DNA of 64,000 nt from Sphingomonas sp. R-74633 (GTDB lineage: Bacteria; Pseudomonadota; Alphaproteobacteria; Sphingomonadales; Sphingomonadaceae). The notes beneath the pieces were generated by a model. That model was not told where the DNA came from. It saw nothing but the letters and a program-made list of their open reading frames with translations, and searched no databases. Shown in pieces: positions 49,539 to 58,125 of this stretch (its first letter is position 1; each line of letters opens with the position of its first letter). Both the position numbers and the translations under genes were made by a program. The stretch is from positions 617,985 to 681,984 of the forward strand of contig NZ_JACCFG010000003.1 in NCBI RefSeq assembly GCF_013416555.1, read 5' to 3'.

Positions 49539-50801
49539 GTGGCGACAGGGCCGAGCAGCGTCGAGGACGGGCCGATGGCCGGGGCCCATGCCGCGCGCGC
49601 GCCGCTGCGGCTGGTCGAGCGCCCCCGCCATTTCCTGTTCCTCCAGGGCCTCCCCGGCCCCTTTCTCCGCATCCTGGGCCGCCATCTGCGCGGCGAAGGC
49701 GCCAGTGTGTCACGCGTCAATTTCAGCGGCGGCGACTGGTGGGACTGGCCCGGCGGCACCGGCTTTCGCGGCGCGGCGGCCGACTTCCCCGCCTGGCTGG
49801 AGGCCTTTGTCACCGCGCGCGGCGTGACCGACATCGTGGTGTTCGGCGATTGCCGCGGCCCGCATGTCGCCGCCCGCGAACTCGCCGATCGCCGCGGCCT
49901 GCGCTTCCATGCCTTTGAGGAAGGCTATCTGCGCCCCGACCATGTCACTCTCGAACGCGGCGGGGTGAACGGTCATTCGAGCTTCCCGCGTTCGCTGCAC
50001 GCGCTGCGCCTGCTGGACAAGCGGATCCCGCCGCCCGCCGATCCGGTGCAGGTCCGCGGCGATTTCGCGCCTCGGGCGCGCGAGGCGGTGCTCCATCATC
50101 TCTTCTCGCTGCTCGGTCGCCCGCTTTTCCCGCATCACAGCAACCATCGTTTCTGGCCGGCCTGGCGCGAGGCAGCGGGGTGGCTCGGCCGGCGGCTCCA
50201 CCGGCACCGCGAGCGCCGCGACAGCCTGAACGCGCTCGCCAGCCTTGCCGGCCGCCCGACCTTCCTCCTCCCGCTCCAGATCGAAGGCGATTCGCAGCTC
50301 GCGGTTCATTCGCCCTTCGCCTCGGTCGCCGAGGCGGTTGAGCATGTCCTCGAAGCGTTTCGCGAAGCCCCGCCCGAGGCGCGGCTGCTGGTCAAGCAGC
50401 ACCCGCTCGATCCCGGCGTGATCCGCTGGCGCGCGCTGGTTACCGAAGCAGCGCACCGGATCGGCGTGGGCGACAAGGTCGCCTTTATCGAGCGCGGCGA
50501 CCTGTTGCCCTTGCTGCGCGTCGCGCGCGGTGTCGTGACGATCAACAGCACGGTCGGTCCGCTCGCTTTGGCCGAGGGCGTACCGGTGCTGGCGCTCGGC
50601 GCGGCGATCTACCGGATGCCGGGGATCACCGCCGCGTGCAGCCTTGCCGAATTCTGGCGCGATCCGCCGATGGTGGACGCCGCGAATTTCGCGCTGTTCT
50701 GCCGGGTGCTGCGCGCCAAATGCCTGGTCAATGGCGGATTCCATAGCGCGGGTGGGCTCGACCTGCTGGTTCGCGGCAGCGCCGAGCGGCTGCTCGCGTG
50801 A
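49539..50801 (+). CDS. kpsS: KpsS-like capsule lipid-linker Kdo transferase
   Basis: The 420-residue protein is of the KpsS/LipB family: FLFLQGLPGPFLRILGRHLR, VVFGDCRGPHVAARELADRR, FHAFEEGYLRPDHVTLERGG and the C-terminal VTINSTVGPLALAEGVPVLA. In group 2 capsules KpsS adds the first beta-Kdo to lysophosphatidylglycerol. The start is GTG 49539 after AAGGGGGAA. The stop overlaps the next glycosyltransferase start as GTGA. It begins the rightward capsule operon. Confidence 0.9.
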   Translation: MATGPSSVEDGPMAGAHAARAPLRLVERPRHFLFLQGLPGPFLRILGRHLRGEGASVSRVNFSGGDWWDWPGGTGFRGAAADFPAWLEAFVTARGVTDIVVFGDCRGPHVAARELADRRGLRFHAFEEGYLRPDHVTLERGGVNGHSSFPRSLHALRLLDKRIPPPADPVQVRGDFAPRAREAVLHHLFSLLGRPLFPHHSNHRFWPAWREAAGWLGRRLHRHRERRDSLNALASLAGRPTFLLPLQIEGDSQLAVHSPFASVAEAVEHVLEAFREAPPEARLLVKQHPLDPGVIRWRALVTEAAHRIGVGDKVAFIERGDLLPLLRVARGVVTINSTVGPLALAEGVPVLALGAAIYRMPGITAACSLAEFWRDPPMVDAANFALFCRVLRAKCLVNGGFHSAGGLDLLVRGSAERLLA

Positions 50802-51925
50802 AGCGTCCGCTGACGCTCGACATCACCCGGCTGCTGCTCCGCCGCCGCCACGCCACGCCGACGGGCATCGACCGGCTCGAGCTGGCCTATGCCCGCGCGC
50901 TGCTCGCCGCGCGCGATCGCCCGGTCGCGTTCGAGGCCTGGGTGCCCGGCGTCGGCGCCTGCGGCTATGCCCGCGCCGCGCTGGAAGTCTTGCTCCCCGA
51001 GATCGAGGCGCGCTGGGCCGCCGGCGAGGCGTCCGGAATCGCACTCTCGGGCCTGCGCCTGCGTCAGCCGCGCGACGGTGAAGTCCGCCTGCTCGTCTCG
51101 CATCACCATCTCGCCGAGCTCGAGCGCCGCCACCGCCCGGAGGCGAAGACCTGCGTCTATATCCATGACGCGATCCCTGCCGACTTTCCCGAATACGCGC
51201 GCCCCGGCGGTGCTGAGAAGCACGAACGCCGCCTGCGCAACGCTGCCGCGCTCGCCGATGCGATCCTGGTCAATTCGCACGCCACCGCGGCGTCGCTCGA
51301 TCGCTTCCTCCAGGCGCGCCGGCCACCGCTGCTGGTCGCTCCACTCGGTGTCGAGCCCCGCCGTGCCGCCGTCGCGCCCGAAGCACAGGACCGGCCATAT
51401 TTCCTCTGCCTCGGCACGATCGAGCCGCGGAAGAACCACCTTCTCCTCCTCCATATCTGGCGCAACCTGGCTGGTGAGGCGGGCGCACCCCGGCTAATCC
51501 TTGTCGGCAGGCGCGGCTGGGAGAATGAGAATGTCGTCGACATGCTCGAGCGCAGCCCGGCAATCCGGGAGCTGGTGGTCGAGGCCGGGCGGGTCGGCGA
51601 TGCGCGGCTCGGCGGTCTGGTCGCGGGCGCCTGCGCCGTGCTGATGCCCAGCTTCGCCGAAGGCTTCGGCCTGCCCGTCGCCGAGGCGCTTGCTGCCGGC
51701 GTGCCGGTGATCGCCAGCGACCTGCCCGCGCTGCGCGAGACAGGTGGCTCCGTCCCCGACTATCTTGACCCGCTCGACGGCCCCGGCTGGACCCAGGCGA
51801 TCCGCGACTATGCCGCACCCGGCAGCGTGCCCCGCGCGGCCCAGTTCGAGCGGCTGAAAAGCTGGCAGCCTCCCAGCTGGGACGCGCATTTCGCCGCCGT
51901 CCTGCCCTTCCTGGACAATCTGTGA
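50798..51925 (+). CDS. GT4-family glycosyltransferase of the capsule locus
   Basis: The 375-residue protein (GTG start at 50798) has a GT-B fold with C-terminal glycosyltransferase group 1 domain: YFLCLGTIEPRKNHLLLLHI, LILVGRRGWENENVVDMLE, and the sugar-nucleotide motif MPSFAEGFGLPVAEALAAGV with the E-x7-E pattern. It should add a hexose or similar sugar during capsule synthesis in the cytoplasm; donor and acceptor cannot be told from sequence. It overlaps kpsS upstream and kpsM downstream. Confidence 0.88.
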   Translation: MKRPLTLDITRLLLRRRHATPTGIDRLELAYARALLAARDRPVAFEAWVPGVGACGYARAALEVLLPEIEARWAAGEASGIALSGLRLRQPRDGEVRLLVSHHHLAELERRHRPEAKTCVYIHDAIPADFPEYARPGGAEKHERRLRNAAALADAILVNSHATAASLDRFLQARRPPLLVAPLGVEPRRAAVAPEAQDRPYFLCLGTIEPRKNHLLLLHIWRNLAGEAGAPRLILVGRRGWENENVVDMLERSPAIRELVVEAGRVGDARLGGLVAGACAVLMPSFAEGFGLPVAEALAAGVPVIASDLPALRETGGSVPDYLDPLDGPGWTQAIRDYAAPGSVPRAAQFERLKSWQPPSWDAHFAAVLPFLDNL

Positions 51926-52704
51926 TGCGCGCGCTGCTCGCCGCCGCCGATACGCAGGGCGCCGTGATCCGCGCGCTGATCCTGCGCGAACTGCACACCC
52001 GCTTCGGGCGCGAGAATATCGGCTATCTCTGGCTGTTCGCCGAGCCGATGCTGCTCGCCGCCGCGGTCGCCCTGCTTCACGGATCGAGCCACCTGCCGAT
52101 CAGCGGCGGCGTGAAGCCGATCCCCTTCGCGATCGGCGGCTATGGGCTGTTCATCATGTTCCGATCGGTGATCTCGCGCGCCGAGACCGTGCTCGAGGCC
52201 AACCGGCCGTTGCTCCACCACCGCCCGGTCACCTTGTTCGACATGCTCGCCGCGCGCTCGCTGCTCGAACTGGCCAGCACGATCGTGGTGCTGGTCGTGC
52301 TGCTCGGCACCGCCGCCGCGCTCGGCCTCGCCGATCCGCCCGCCCGGCCCGAAGCGGTGCTGCTCGCGGTGCTGCTGATGGCGTGGTTTTCCTTCGCGCT
52401 CGGCATGCTGGTCGCCGCCGCGTCGCATGCCGCGCCGATTATCGGGCGGCTGGTCCACCCGTTGCTCTATCTCTCGATGCCAGCATCGGGCGCCTTCTTC
52501 GCCATGGCCTGGCTGCCCGAAGACGTGCGCGCCTGGCTCGCCTGGATCCCGCTGGTCCATATTTTCGAGCTGCTCAAGATCGGCCAATTCGCCGGTTTCA
52601 CCTCGCACTATGCCGATATCGGGTATGTGATCGGCTGGTGCGGCGTGCTCACTTTGCTCGGGCTGTTCGCGCTCGCCCATCTGCGCGGGCGGCTTGAACT
52701 ATGA
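51925..52704 (+). CDS. kpsM: KpsM-like capsule ABC transporter permease
   Basis: The 259-residue protein has about six membrane helices in the ABC-2 type permease pattern and an N-terminal LILRELHTRFGRENIGYLWL block that is diagnostic of KpsM/Wzm-type polysaccharide exporters. It pairs with the ATPase KpsT (53878) to move the capsule polymer across the inner membrane. ATG 51925 overlaps the previous stop as TGATG. Confidence 0.93.
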   Translation: MRALLAAADTQGAVIRALILRELHTRFGRENIGYLWLFAEPMLLAAAVALLHGSSHLPISGGVKPIPFAIGGYGLFIMFRSVISRAETVLEANRPLLHHRPVTLFDMLAARSLLELASTIVVLVVLLGTAAALGLADPPARPEAVLLAVLLMAWFSFALGMLVAAASHAAPIIGRLVHPLLYLSMPASGAFFAMAWLPEDVRAWLAWIPLVHIFELLKIGQFAGFTSHYADIGYVIGWCGVLTLLGLFALAHLRGRLEL

Positions 52705-52720
52705 TGCGCTTTCAGCCGAG

Positions 52721-53881
52721 ATGGCGGGCATGAACCGCATGGTCCATCTTTCCCCGGCCGAGGACGCGGTTCCGCTCGCCGACCGTAAGCGTTGGTGGCG
52801 CCATCCGTTCGCCTTCGCCGTGATCCTGCCGACCTTGCTCGCCGCGCTCTATCTCTTCGCGATCGCCAGCCCGCAATATGCCTCCGAAGCGCAGTTCGTG
52901 GTGCGCGGGCTCGAGGCGCAGGGGCCGCGCGTCGGCGGCATGGGCCAGTTGTTCGGCCTGGGCGGTGCGCTCGCGCCCGGCCAACAGGAGGCGCAGAGCG
53001 TCCGCGAATATCTGCGCTCGCATGACGCCGTGGCGGCGCTCAAGGGGAAGGGCGTCGACCTTGCCGCGCTCTACGCCCGGCCCGGCATCGACTGGCTCTC
53101 GCACCTGCGCCCCGCCCGGCCGCGCGCCGAGACGTTGCTCGACTTTTATCGCGGCCATGTCGACGTGACCTTCGATCCCGACGACAATATCACCCGCCTC
53201 TCGGTCCGCGCCTTCGCGCCCGAGGATGCCCGTCGGATCGCCGGGGCGCTGCTCCAGCTCGGCGAGGAACGGGTCAATGCCTTCAACGCCCGGCTGTTCG
53301 ACGCCTCGCTGCGCGCCGCGGCAGCCGATACCCAGGCCGCCGAACAGGAACTCGGCACCGTCGAGCGCCAGCTCTCCGCCTTCCGCCAGGGCAATGCCGA
53401 CATCGATCCTGCCGCCAGCGGTGCGGCGGGGCAGAAAGCATTGGCGGAAGCCGAAGTCGATCTCGGCCGCCAGCGCGCGCTGCTTGCCGACATGCGCCGC
53501 CAGCTCAGCCCCGCCAGCCCCCAGGTCCGCGCCGTCGCCGGCCGCGTCGCAGCGCTGCAGGCCGAAGTCGCCGCGGCGCGCGGCCGGATCGCCGGCCAGC
53601 CCGGTGCGGTCGCCGCGCGGCTGGGCAATTACGAAGAGCTGCGCCTGCGCCAGGATTTCGCCGCCAAGCGCTACGAAGCCGCCCGCGCCCGGCTCGAGGA
53701 AGCCCGCGCCCGCGCGGTCAAAGAGCGGTTGTTCGTCGTCCCTGTCGTAGAGCCCAACCTCCCCGAAAAGCCCGATCGCCCCACGCCGTGGCGCACGACC
53801 CTGCTGATCTTCGCCGCGCTGGTCATCGCCTATGGCATCGGCTGGATGCTGCTCGCCGGGTTGCGCGAGCACCAGGCCTAG
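52721..53881 (+). CDS. kpsE: KpsE-like capsule export inner-membrane protein
   Basis: KpsE links the KpsMT transporter to the outer-membrane exporter. The protein (386 residues from ATG 52721; TTG 52694 and ATG 52730 are alternatives) has a membrane helix near residues 30-52 and another near the C-terminus (TTLLIFAALVIAYGIGWMLL). Between them are Wzz-like and long coiled-coil segments (about 180-330, Ala/Arg/Glu-rich). QYASEAQFVVRGLEAQ after helix 1 is typical of the family. Its stop codon shares CTAG with that of convergent kpsT. Confidence 0.9.
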   Translation: MAGMNRMVHLSPAEDAVPLADRKRWWRHPFAFAVILPTLLAALYLFAIASPQYASEAQFVVRGLEAQGPRVGGMGQLFGLGGALAPGQQEAQSVREYLRSHDAVAALKGKGVDLAALYARPGIDWLSHLRPARPRAETLLDFYRGHVDVTFDPDDNITRLSVRAFAPEDARRIAGALLQLGEERVNAFNARLFDASLRAAAADTQAAEQELGTVERQLSAFRQGNADIDPAASGAAGQKALAEAEVDLGRQRALLADMRRQLSPASPQVRAVAGRVAALQAEVAAARGRIAGQPGAVAARLGNYEELRLRQDFAAKRYEAARARLEEARARAVKERLFVVPVVEPNLPEKPDRPTPWRTTLLIFAALVIAYGIGWMLLAGLREHQA

Positions 53882-54546
53882 GCGACTTTCACCTCGCGGG
53901 CGCTGAAATGCCGCGCGATCGCTTCCTCGATATGGTCGTAAAAGGTCAGCCGCCCGCCTTCGAGTACCGCGCCGGTGTCGCAATAGTCGCGCAGCGTCTG
54001 CATCTCGTGGCTCACCAGCACCAGGCTGGCCTTGCGCCGCCGCTCCATCAGCGCGGCATGGCAGCGCGCGCGGAAGCGCTCGTCGCCCGCGGCAATGACT
54101 TCGTCGATCAGATAGCAGTCGAAATCGACCGCCAGGCTCGCGGCAAAGGCGAGCCGCGCGAGCATCCCCGCCGAATAGGTGCGGATCGGCATGAACAGAT
54201 AGTCGCCCAGCTCGGCGAAATCCTCGACGAAGCCCAGTACCTCGTCCACCGGCCGGCGGTAGATGCGCGCGATGAAGCGGACATTGTCGGCGCCGCTCAG
54301 CGTCGACTGGAAGCTCGAGGCATAGCCGATTGGCCAGGAGACGCGCATGTCGCGCTCGATCGTGCCAGCGCTCGGCTTCTCCACCCCGGCGATCAGGCGC
54401 AGTAATGTCGTCTTGCCCGCGCCGTTATGCCCGCAAATGCCGATCGACTGGCCGGGCAGGATAAGGAAACTCGCCGATTCGAGCACGTTCCGCCGCCCGC
54501 CGCCGCGCAGCGGGTAGGATTTGGCGACGCGGTCGAAGCGAATCAT
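53878..54546 (-). CDS. kpsT: KpsT-like capsule ABC transporter ATPase
   Basis: The 222-residue ATPase has Walker A GHNGAGKT (39-46), the signature YSAGMLARLAF (124-134), Walker B CYLIDE (144-149) and the switch His in VLVSHEMQTL. This is the short KpsT form, which lacks the carbohydrate-binding domain of Wzt. It energises KpsM. It is transcribed opposite to kpsM and kpsE, which is unusual since kpsM and kpsT are usually cotranscribed. It has its own start region of 111 bp shared with the divergent glycosyltransferase gene. Confidence 0.94.
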   Translation of the reverse strand: MIRFDRVAKSYPLRGGGRRNVLESASFLILPGQSIGICGHNGAGKTTLLRLIAGVEKPSAGTIERDMRVSWPIGYASSFQSTLSGADNVRFIARIYRRPVDEVLGFVEDFAELGDYLFMPIRTYSAGMLARLAFAASLAVDFDCYLIDEVIAAGDERFRARCHAALMERRRKASLVLVSHEMQTLRDYCDTGAVLEGGRLTFYDHIEEAIARHFSAREVKVA

Positions 54547-54657
54547 GGCGTCAGGCTAAACTGCTGGCGCAGCTTGTGAAAGTGCAGGCTTCGCAAGCGC
54601 TTTACGGCATGCCGCCCACCCCTGTACGACAGGCGGAAGAAAGGGGGACGGCGCCGC

Positions 54658-55998
54658 ATGCGGTTGATGATCGACGGCTATAATCTGGCGCTCCCCCAGG
54701 GCACGGGCGTGGCCACCTATGGCCATCAGCTCGCTTCCGCCGCGCAGGCGCTCGGGATCGGAGTCGAGGGGCTGTACGGCCTGAAGGCGCCGTTCAACCC
54801 GCGGTTGCGCGAAGTGCTGTTCTACGAAGCGCTCGGCAACGGCCATGCGACCCGCCGGCCCTTCCCCGCCAGCCCGGCATGGCTGCGCGAGCTCGGCTGG
54901 CTGGCCACTCCGCGCCGCGCCCGCGCCATCCCGATCGACGGCCAGGTGGTCGCCCGCCAATTCGCGCACCGGTTGCCGCGCTTCGATGCGCTCCACAGTT
55001 CGCCCGACCTGTTCGACCTCGCCGCGCGCAACTTCAAGCGGACCGGCTTCTTCACCCGCGCCATGATCCCCGGCGGCGCGCCCGATGTGATGCACTGGAC
55101 CTACCCGTTGCCGGTCCGCATGCCCGGTGTGCCCAATCTCTATACGATTCACGACCTGGTGCCGCTCAAGCTCCCCTATGCGAGCGCGGACAACAAACGC
55201 TTCTACGCTAGGCTGATCCGCAAGGTCGTGGCGACGGCAGACCGGATCGTCACCGTCTCCGAGGCGAGCCGCGCCGACATCCTTCAGCTCTTCCCGGAGG
55301 CCGAGCCCAGGCTGGTCAACACCTGGCAGGCCGTTCGCCTGCCCGCAGGCGCTGCCGAGGACCCCGAGGAGGAAGTGGCCCGCGCCGTGCGCAGCATCTT
55401 CGGGCTCGATTGGCGCGGCTATTTCCTGTTCTTCGGTGCGATCGAGCCCAAGAAGAACCTCGCGCGGCTGATCGAGGCCTATCTCTCGCTCGGCACCGAT
55501 ACGCCGCTGGTGATCGTGGGACAGCGCAGTTTCGGCAGCCGCCAGGAATTGCGCCTGCTCCGCCGCGACGAGTTGAACCCGCTGGTCGCGCAGTTCCGCA
55601 ATGTCCGCCGGATCGACTATCTCCCGCGCAGCCTGCTGCTGCGCCTCGTCCGCGGCGCAAAGGCAGTGACCTTCCCGTCAATCTACGAAGGCTTCGGCCT
55701 GCCGGTGCTCGAGGCGATGGCGCTCGGCACGCCGGTGCTGACTTCGAACACCAGCGCGCTCCCCGAAGTTGCGGGAGATGCGGCGCTGCTCGTCGATCCC
55801 TACAGCCCCGCCGCGATCGCCGCCGGCCTGCGCGCGCTCGACAGCGATGCGGAGCTGCGCGAGCGGCTGTCGGCGGCCGGCAAGGTCCGCGCCGAATTCT
55901 TCTCGCCCGAACGCTACAGCGAACGCCTCGCCCGCCTCTATGGCGATTTGTTCGAGGAACGCGCCCGTGCCGGCACGCTGCGGCCCGCCCATGCGTAG
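54658..55998 (+). CDS. GT4-family glycosyltransferase of the capsule locus
   Basis: The 446-residue protein has a GT-B fold: MRLMIDGYNLALPQGTGVAT at the N-terminus, PNLYTIHDLVPLKLPYASAD, the VTVSEASRADIL block, FFGAIEPKKNLARLIEAYLS, and the donor motif FPSIYEGFGLPVLEAMALGT. It resembles mannosyl/rhamnosyl-type transferases but donor specificity cannot be assigned. GGGGGAC precedes the start closely. Its end overlaps the exporter gene by 8 bp, so it belongs with the wza/kpsD-kpsC-fkbM unit. Confidence 0.88.
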   Translation: MRLMIDGYNLALPQGTGVATYGHQLASAAQALGIGVEGLYGLKAPFNPRLREVLFYEALGNGHATRRPFPASPAWLRELGWLATPRRARAIPIDGQVVARQFAHRLPRFDALHSSPDLFDLAARNFKRTGFFTRAMIPGGAPDVMHWTYPLPVRMPGVPNLYTIHDLVPLKLPYASADNKRFYARLIRKVVATADRIVTVSEASRADILQLFPEAEPRLVNTWQAVRLPAGAAEDPEEEVARAVRSIFGLDWRGYFLFFGAIEPKKNLARLIEAYLSLGTDTPLVIVGQRSFGSRQELRLLRRDELNPLVAQFRNVRRIDYLPRSLLLRLVRGAKAVTFPSIYEGFGLPVLEAMALGTPVLTSNTSALPEVAGDAALLVDPYSPAAIAAGLRALDSDAELRERLSAAGKVRAEFFSPERYSERLARLYGDLFEERARAGTLRPAHA

Positions 55999-57082
55999 CG
56001 GCCTGCTCCTTTGCGCGCTGCTGCTGGTCTCGGGCTGCGCGGCCTTGCCCGCCGCCGCGCCCACCGCGCACCAGGTGGTCGATCCGGCCGCAGCCGCCGG
56101 CGTCACCGTGATCGACATCGTCGATGCGCCCGGCCTCGCCGCCGAAGCCGAGCCCGAAGCGCCCGTCTGGCCGATCGCCGACGCCGCTCCGGCCGACAAT
56201 GCGATTGCGGTCGGTGACCGGTTGAGCGTCACTGTCTTCGAGGTCGGCTATGCCCTGTTCGGCGCAGCGAAGGACGACGCCGCGCCCAGCGCCGCCGGCC
56301 GCGCCTTGCCCCGGATGGAAGTGGGCGAGGCCGGCACGATCGACCTGCCCTATATCGGCACCGTCCCGGTGCTCGGCCGCACGCCGGAGGCAGTTGCAGG
56401 CGATGTCGAACGGCGCCTGCGCGGCCTGTCGCAGAACGCCCAGGCCAGCGTCACTGTCGATCGCGGCCCGGCGCGCAGCGTGGTGGTCAGCGGCGACGTG
56501 AAGACGCCCGGCCGCCAGCCGCTCACCGCTGCGGGCGAACGCCTGCTCGATGTGATCGCGGTCGCCGGCGGCCCCACCGCCCGTTCCGCCGACACGTCGG
56601 TGCGGCTCACCCGCGCCGACCAGTCTGCCGAGATCCGCCTCGATCGGCTGCGCGTCGGCGCGTCCGCCAATGTCCGCCTTGCCCCCGGCGACCATGTCGA
56701 GCTGCTCCGCGCGGTCCGCTCGGTCACCGTGCTCGGTGCCGCGCGCACCGTCTCCGAGCTGCCGTTCGACAGCGACGCGCTCAGCCTTGCCGAGGCGCTC
56801 GCCCGCGCCGGCGGCCCGCTCGACAGCCAGGCCGATGCCACCGGCGTGTTCGTCTTCCGCTATGAGCCGGCACTGGTCGATGGCGTTCGCAAGGAGCTGC
56901 CGGTGATCTACCGGCTCAACCTGATCGATCCGCGCAGCTATTTCGCCGCGCAGCGCTTCCGCATGCACGAGAAGGACGTGCTGCTCATCGCCAATGCCCG
57001 CTCGGCGCAGTTCGGCAAGCTCGTCCAGCTGCTCAACACGCTGATCACGCCGGCGCTCACCGTCGAACTGCTGACCCGGTGA
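55991..57082 (+). CDS. Wza/KpsD-type outer-membrane polysaccharide export lipoprotein
   Basis: The 363-residue protein starts at ATG 55991 and has a lipoprotein signal (MRSGLLLCALLLVSGC, Cys16). The polysaccharide export (PES) domain has the block IAVGDRLSVTVFEVG, then MEVGEAGTIDLPYIGTVPVL. SLBB-type repeats follow, with VVVSGDVKTPGRQPLTAAGE and SVTVLGAARTVSELPF. It probably forms the outer-membrane pore for the capsule. It is shorter than E. coli KpsD (558) and close to the Wza/BexD class. It overlaps the upstream and downstream genes by 8 and 4 bp. Confidence 0.9.
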   Translation: MRSGLLLCALLLVSGCAALPAAAPTAHQVVDPAAAAGVTVIDIVDAPGLAAEAEPEAPVWPIADAAPADNAIAVGDRLSVTVFEVGYALFGAAKDDAAPSAAGRALPRMEVGEAGTIDLPYIGTVPVLGRTPEAVAGDVERRLRGLSQNAQASVTVDRGPARSVVVSGDVKTPGRQPLTAAGERLLDVIAVAGGPTARSADTSVRLTRADQSAEIRLDRLRVGASANVRLAPGDHVELLRAVRSVTVLGAARTVSELPFDSDALSLAEALARAGGPLDSQADATGVFVFRYEPALVDGVRKELPVIYRLNLIDPRSYFAAQRFRMHEKDVLLIANARSAQFGKLVQLLNTLITPALTVELLTR

Positions 57083-58125
57083 CCGACCCCCGGGTCGAAG
57101 GCATCGCATGCCTCGCCGGGATCGCGCAGTGGAAGCGCAAGCGGCTCGCCGCGATGCTTTGCAACGCGCACGGACCGGTATTTGCAAACACGGCGCATCA
57201 GGCGGTGCAGACGGCAAGAGGGCGCGGCGGCGCGATCGCCTGCTGGGCCTCGCGGGCGCCTGCCGGTCTGGAGGCCGAAGCCGCTGCTGCGGACGTGCCG
57301 ATCTGGTGGATCGAGGATGGCTTTATCCGCTCGGCGGGGCTGGGCGCAGCGCTGGTGCCGCCCTGCTCGATCACGCTAGACAGCCGCCGTCCGCATTACG
57401 ACGCAGCCGGCCCGAGCGATCTCGAAGTCATGCTCGAGACACGCGATTTCACGGCTGAGGAGATCGCCCGCGCCGAACATCTCCTCGCCCGGCTGCGCGA
57501 GACCGCGGTGACCAAGTACAACCTCGCCGGCCCGACGCCCGATCTGCCCCGCGGACGCCGCATCGTGCTGGCGATCGGCCAGGTCGAGGACGATCGCTCG
57601 ATGCTGCTCGGCGGGCTGGGGCTCTCCACCGCCGATCTGCTCGCCCGCGCGCGTGTCGAGGAGCCCGATGCCTATCTTGTCTACAAGCCGCATCCCGATG
57701 TTGTCGCCGGATTGCGCAGCGGCGCGCTCACCGCACCGGAGGCGGACCTGATCCTGCCTTATGCCGATTTGCCGCGCCTGCTCGATCGGGCCGACGCGGT
57801 ACACACGCTCACTTCGCTCGCCGGGTTCGAGGCGCTGGTCCGTGGCCGCGATGTGGTGGTGCACGGCGCTCCCTTCTATGCCGGCTGGGGCCTGACGCGG
57901 GACCATGCCGCGCCGGCGCGCCGCACCCGTCGCCGCTCGCTCGCCGAACTCGCCGCCGCCGCGCTGATCGCCTATCCGCTATATGCCGATCCGGTGACCG
58001 GCGCGCGCTGCACGCCCGAGCATCTTGTCGAGGCACTGGCCCGAACCGGTCCGAAAAGCCCGCGCGCCTCGATTGCCGCGCATCTGGCTGCATGGCATGC
58101 CGCCCGCCGGGCAAGGGAGCGATGA
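57079..58125 (+). CDS. kpsC: KpsC-like capsule Kdo transferase, single module
   Basis: The 348-residue protein (GTG start) matches one half of KpsC: WIEDGFIRSAGLGAALVPPC, LDSRRPHYDAAGPSDLE, AYLVYKPHPDVVAGL and the VHGAPFYAGWGLTRDH block. KpsC of E. coli is about 675 residues and has two such modules that add alternating beta-Kdo linkages to the lipid linker. Here only one module exists, so either it performs one linkage or a second module is encoded elsewhere. The start overlaps the exporter stop and its own stop overlaps fkbM as ATGA. Confidence 0.87.
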   Translation: MTDPRVEGIACLAGIAQWKRKRLAAMLCNAHGPVFANTAHQAVQTARGRGGAIACWASRAPAGLEAEAAAADVPIWWIEDGFIRSAGLGAALVPPCSITLDSRRPHYDAAGPSDLEVMLETRDFTAEEIARAEHLLARLRETAVTKYNLAGPTPDLPRGRRIVLAIGQVEDDRSMLLGGLGLSTADLLARARVEEPDAYLVYKPHPDVVAGLRSGALTAPEADLILPYADLPRLLDRADAVHTLTSLAGFEALVRGRDVVVHGAPFYAGWGLTRDHAAPARRTRRRSLAELAAAALIAYPLYADPVTGARCTPEHLVEALARTGPKSPRASIAAHLAAWHAARRARER

